Part shown: positions 6,896 through 9,714 of the stretch, piece by piece
How positions within the stretch are numbered: the stretch's first letter is position 1
Layout: each line of letters opens with the position of its first letter
Assembly (NCBI GenBank): GCA_027025615.1
Contig: JALVQM010000436.1
Coordinates: forward strand, 1 to 9,714
Direction: 5' to 3'
Length of the DNA stretch: 9,714 bases
Source of the DNA: Desulfobacteraceae bacterium
GTDB lineage: Bacteria; Desulfobacterota; Desulfobacteria; Desulfobacterales; Desulfosarcinaceae
The notes under the pieces: model-generated
The model's input: the letters and a program-made list of their open reading frames with translations, nothing else
Told to the model about the DNA's origin: nothing
Database searches by the model: none
Made by a program: the position numbers and the translations under genes

Positions 6896-7426
6896 ATGGT
6901 TTTAGCGGCGCGGTTCCATAAGGCAGAAGATATTCTATCCAGACTGGATTATTCTGAGCTGCTTGGTTTAAAAAAAACCTGCTCCCAGATCCAGGCGGCC
7001 CAGCGCGCCATCCTTGAACGGGGTGTTTCCTATATGAATCATTGTGCTGTGGTTTGCCGGGGATTGTGCTGCCGGAATATGAAGGTTATGGAAATCATAA
7101 GCCTTTATGATTTTATCCTTTTACTGGTCATGGCCCCGGAGTTCAAATACAAGATCGCAAAACAGGTGAGGCTGGCTAGAGTGCTGCATACGGCCGACTG
7201 CGTCTTTTTGGAAAACGGCCGCGGGCCGTGTCTGTTTCCTGTAGATTTGAAACCGGAACGTTGCATTGCCAGTTTCTGCTTTGAGACGCAATTGATCAGG
7301 CGGGACCTTATCCGGCTTCGCACGAGCTTCAACCGGCTCATATTTTCACTGAGGTGGTATCGCTGGCGACGTTTTGGGCTGGTATTGCTGAAAAAGATAG
7401 GCCTTATCCGGGCGGCTGCCGGATGA
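6896..7426 (+). CDS. Cysteine-rich protein resembling the YkgJ iron/zinc-chelating family
   Basis: From the ATG at 6896 the protein has 176 residues. Two cysteine groups stand out: HCAVVCRGLCCR (about residues 49-61) and CVFLENGRGPCLFPVDLKPERC...C (about 102-128). This resembles the YkgJ-type domain, in which a CxxCxxxCC cluster is followed by C-x-FL...C-x-I-Y...RP..C...C and binds a metal or Fe-S centre. The first spacing is C-x3-C-x3-CC, not the usual C-x2-C, so the assignment is tentative. The C-terminus (from about 133) is rich in arginine, with hydrophobic and aromatic residues, and may touch membrane or nucleic acid. The start is uncertain. TTG codons at 6875 and 6878 are in frame, and the frame stays open back to 6725 with further cysteines (NCSSGGIECKC) but no ATG, GTG or other TTG there. 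It is likely transcribed alone and converges with the dikinase gene. The role is unknown. Confidence 0.7.
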   Translation: MVLAARFHKAEDILSRLDYSELLGLKKTCSQIQAAQRAILERGVSYMNHCAVVCRGLCCRNMKVMEIISLYDFILLLVMAPEFKYKIAKQVRLARVLHTADCVFLENGRGPCLFPVDLKPERCIASFCFETQLIRRDLIRLRTSFNRLIFSLRWYRWRRFGLVLLKKIGLIRAAAG

Positions 7427-7443
7427 CGGCAAACCGCCCGGAT
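7406..7443. terminator. Nested hairpin between convergent genes, possible bidirectional terminator
   Basis: The outer stem ATCCGGGCGG/CCGCCCGGAT (7406-7415 and 7434-7443) is a perfect 10 bases. Inside it TGCCG/CGGCA (7417-7421 and 7427-7431) can form a second stem. It covers the stop codon of the cysteine-rich gene (7424-7426) and ends 7 bases before the dikinase stop. No T-run follows closely on the plus strand. On the minus strand CTTTTT appears about a dozen bases beyond. It probably serves termination or 3'-end protection for both genes. Confidence 0.45.
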
Positions 7444-7449
7444 TGACGC

Positions 7450-9714
7450 TTAGGCTTCTTTCAAGGCAGCGTGGGCTGCTGCCAGCCTGGCAATGGGAAC
7501 TCTGAAGGGTGAACAGGAAACATAGTTCAGCCCCAGACGGTGGCAGATGACAATGGAATCGGGATCCCCTCCGTGCTCGCCGCAGATCCCACATTCAAGG
7601 TCAGGTCTCCGGCGGCGTCCCTTGGTAACCGCTATACGCATTAATTCTCCGACCCCATCGGCGTCCAGGGTGGCAAAGGGATTGTCCGGCAAAATATGGT
7701 TTTCCATGTATTCTATAAGGAAACCGGCCTCGGCGTCGTCGCGTGATATCCCATAGGTTGTCTGGGTAAGATCGTTGGTGCCAAAAGAGAAAAATTCGGC
7801 GTATTCGGCTATCTGGTCGGCAGTAAGGGCTGCCCGCGGAAGTTCGATCATGGTGCCGAAACGATACTCTATTTCCATTTGCTGCTCCTGCATTACCCGT
7901 TTAGCCTCCTGTTCCAGGGCTGCCCGTTGAACCTTGAGTTCATTTGAATGGCTTGTAAGAGGGATCATCACCTTGGGCAGAACCTTTATCCCATCACGGG
8001 AAACCTGGCAGGCGGCTTCGAATATTGCCCTGACCTGCATTACCGTAAGTTCGGGAATGTGAATTCCAAGGCGGACTCCCCGCAGGCCCAGCATTGGGTT
8101 CTGCTCACGCAGAGCCTGGGCCCGGGTCCGGATTTTTTCCTTTATCCGTATCTGTTGCAATAGATTGTCGATTTCCACCAGATTGTCGGCATGTTTGATC
8201 CGTATCTTCAGATCTGACAGCTCGGCGATCAGTTCAACCAGGTCCGGTAAAAATTCGTGCAGGGGTGGATCGATCAGCCTGATGATAACCGGCAGGCCGT
8301 CCATGACGCGGAACAGGCCGGCGAAATCTTCCCTCTGGAAGGGAAGCAGGGCGTCCAGGGCCTGGCGGCGTTCCACCGGCAGGTCGGCCATGATCATTTT
8401 TTGTACCAGGGGTAGGCGTTCGGCTTCAAAGAACATGTGTTCGGTACGACACAGACCTATTCCCTGGGCACCGTACTCTCTGGCACGGCTGGCATCATCG
8501 GGATAATCTGCATTGGCCCACACCCCCAGGCGCCGGAACTTGTCGGCCCAACCCAGCAGTTTAATCAGCCAAGGGTCCTTGATATCGGGCACCAGGGTGT
8601 CCAGCCGGCCATGGAACACTTCCCCTGTATTGCCGTCGATGGAGATCCAGTTGCCTTCATGGATGGTTTTCCCGGACACCGTCATCTGCCGTTTATGCAG
8701 GTCGATTTCCAGGGCGGAAACCCCTACCACCGCGGGTTTGCCGAACTGGCGTGCCACCAGAGCAGCATGGCTGGTTCTGCCGCCCCGGCTGGTTAGAATC
8801 CCCTTGGCCGCCAACATGCCGTGGACGTCATCGGGCTTGGTCTCCGGACGTACCATGATTACGTCCCGGCCTTCCTTTTGGGCCCATTGCTGGGCAAGGT
8901 CTGCGTCGAAAGCAATAACTCCACAGGCTGCCCCTGGTGAAACATTGAGTCCTTTGGCCAGCATTTTGCCCTGGTTACGGGCTTTTGTCATGGCCTGGGG
9001 ATCGAACTGGGGATGAAGAAAGAAATCCACCTGGTTGGGAGTTACCCGCAGAACGGCTTCCTTCCTGTTTATCAGGCCTTCTTCAGCCATGTCGACTGCA
9101 ATTCGGACTGCCGCCTGGGCGGTGCGTTTTCCGTCCCTGGTCTGGAGCATCCAAAGTTTGCCGTTTTCAATGGTAAATTCGATGTCCTGCATTTCACGGT
9201 AATGGGCTTCCAGTTTGGCAGCAATTTCCTGCAACTCTTTCCAGGCTTCGGGCATGTCATGAGCCAGTTCCTGGATTTCTTTTGTCATCCGTATCCCTGC
9301 CACAACGTCTTCACCCTGGGCGTTTATCAGGTAGTCACCTTCAAGCTTGGGCTCACCGGTTGATCCGTTGCGTGTCATGGCCACACCCGTGGCACTGGTG
9401 GGGCCGAGGTTGCCGAAAACCATTGTAACCACGTTGACCGCCGTACCCATGTCATGGGGTATTCCGGCCGCATTGCGATAGTCCACAGCCCGCTTTCCAT
9501 TCCAGCTTTTAAAAACCGCTTCAGTGGCCATTTTCAATTGTTCATAAGGATCCTGGGGAAAATCCACCTGGGTATGGCTACGAAAAATAGTCTTGAACTG
9601 GGCCGTAACCTGCTGCCATTGTTCGGCGTTAAGTTCGGTATCTGTTTCGACTCCAGCCTTGTTCCTGGTCATTGTCAGAATTTCTTCAAAGGGTTCATCG
9701 GGGATACCCATCAC
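7450..9714 (-). CDS. ppdK: Pyruvate, phosphate dikinase, N-terminus beyond the window
   Basis: The enzyme interconverts pyruvate + ATP + phosphate and phosphoenolpyruvate + AMP + diphosphate in the cytoplasm, working in gluconeogenesis or in PPi-linked glycolysis. 754 residues are visible. Family members have roughly 870-910, so about 120-150 N-terminal residues (start of the ATP-grasp domain) lie to the right of the window. Seen in order are the ATP-grasp end (FPQDPYEQL 52-60, GTAVNVVTMVFGN 90-102, NAQGEDVVAGIR 131-142) and the phosphohistidine swivel domain GGRTSHAALVAR (311-322) with catalytic His316 and the neighbouring Thr314, a regulatory site in some homologues. The PEP/pyruvate-binding barrel follows: GLCRTEHMFFE 420-430, IRLIDPPLHEFLP 478-490, FFSFGTNDLTQTTYG 641-655 and GICGEHGGDP 709-718 with catalytic Cys711. 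It ends with the family tail SCSPFRVPIARLAAAHA. The frame is intact. In MTRNGSTGE (113-121) a glycine stands where I expect proline. Its promoter is outside the window. Confidence 0.97.
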   Translation of the reverse strand: MMGIPDEPFEEILTMTRNKAGVETDTELNAEQWQQVTAQFKTIFRSHTQVDFPQDPYEQLKMATEAVFKSWNGKRAVDYRNAAGIPHDMGTAVNVVTMVFGNLGPTSATGVAMTRNGSTGEPKLEGDYLINAQGEDVVAGIRMTKEIQELAHDMPEAWKELQEIAAKLEAHYREMQDIEFTIENGKLWMLQTRDGKRTAQAAVRIAVDMAEEGLINRKEAVLRVTPNQVDFFLHPQFDPQAMTKARNQGKMLAKGLNVSPGAACGVIAFDADLAQQWAQKEGRDVIMVRPETKPDDVHGMLAAKGILTSRGGRTSHAALVARQFGKPAVVGVSALEIDLHKRQMTVSGKTIHEGNWISIDGNTGEVFHGRLDTLVPDIKDPWLIKLLGWADKFRRLGVWANADYPDDASRAREYGAQGIGLCRTEHMFFEAERLPLVQKMIMADLPVERRQALDALLPFQREDFAGLFRVMDGLPVIIRLIDPPLHEFLPDLVELIAELSDLKIRIKHADNLVEIDNLLQQIRIKEKIRTRAQALREQNPMLGLRGVRLGIHIPELTVMQVRAIFEAACQVSRDGIKVLPKVMIPLTSHSNELKVQRAALEQEAKRVMQEQQMEIEYRFGTMIELPRAALTADQIAEYAEFFSFGTNDLTQTTYGISRDDAEAGFLIEYMENHILPDNPFATLDADGVGELMRIAVTKGRRRRPDLECGICGEHGGDPDSIVICHRLGLNYVSCSPFRVPIARLAAAHAALKEA

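Noticed and set aside
7547..9363. Several plus-strand open frames opposite the dikinase gene
   Set aside because: The minus-strand frame is an intact, highly conserved pyruvate phosphate dikinase; the opposing frames have no recognisable features or ribosome sites.
9358..9378. Glycine instead of the expected proline in the TRNxSTGE motif of the dikinase as a sign of inactivation
   Set aside because: All catalytic residues (His316, Cys711) and the remaining motifs are intact, and the substitution may be normal in a subfamily, so it does not support loss of function.

Overview
The window looks like chromosomal DNA of an anaerobic Gram-negative bacterium, with Desulfobacterota (former Deltaproteobacteria) as my best guess. 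This is inferred from moderate GC content, a pyruvate phosphate dikinase, an AmmeMemoRadiSam gene set, a membrane-fused spermidine-synthase-like protein and a Tat-type leader. No rRNA or ribosomal protein gene is present to fix the taxonomy. I see no mobile element, CRISPR array or tRNA.

Layout: (1) bases 3-773 hold the 3' part of a LOG-family Rossmann protein whose reading frame runs off the left edge. (2) A strong sigma70-like promoter (851-878) precedes an apparent three-gene operon. Its genes are an exported Memo-AMMECR1 fusion (991-2493), a polytopic membrane protein with a degenerate spermidine-synthase-like domain (2623-4722), and a radical SAM enzyme of the AmmeMemoRadiSam family with a twin-arginine leader (4685-5845). 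The last two genes overlap by 38 bases. (3) A leader of about 270 bases with several hairpins precedes a secreted SlyD-like FKBP prolyl isomerase (6120-6659), which is followed by a clear intrinsic terminator. (4) A promoter candidate precedes a small cysteine-rich protein resembling the YkgJ iron/zinc-chelating family (about 6896-7426). (5) A pyruvate phosphate dikinase gene (7450 to beyond 9714, minus strand) converges on it, with a nested hairpin between the two.

The most interesting unit is the operon at 851-5845. The three AmmeMemoRadiSam modules (A = AMMECR1, B = Memo, rS = radical SAM) are known to co-occur, but their chemistry is, as far as I know, not established. Here both soluble proteins carry export leaders and the middle gene is an integral membrane protein. 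The sequence therefore points to an envelope-located version of the system. That is puzzling for a radical SAM enzyme, which needs S-adenosylmethionine and a low-potential electron donor. The membrane protein is a natural candidate partner, but that role is only an inference.
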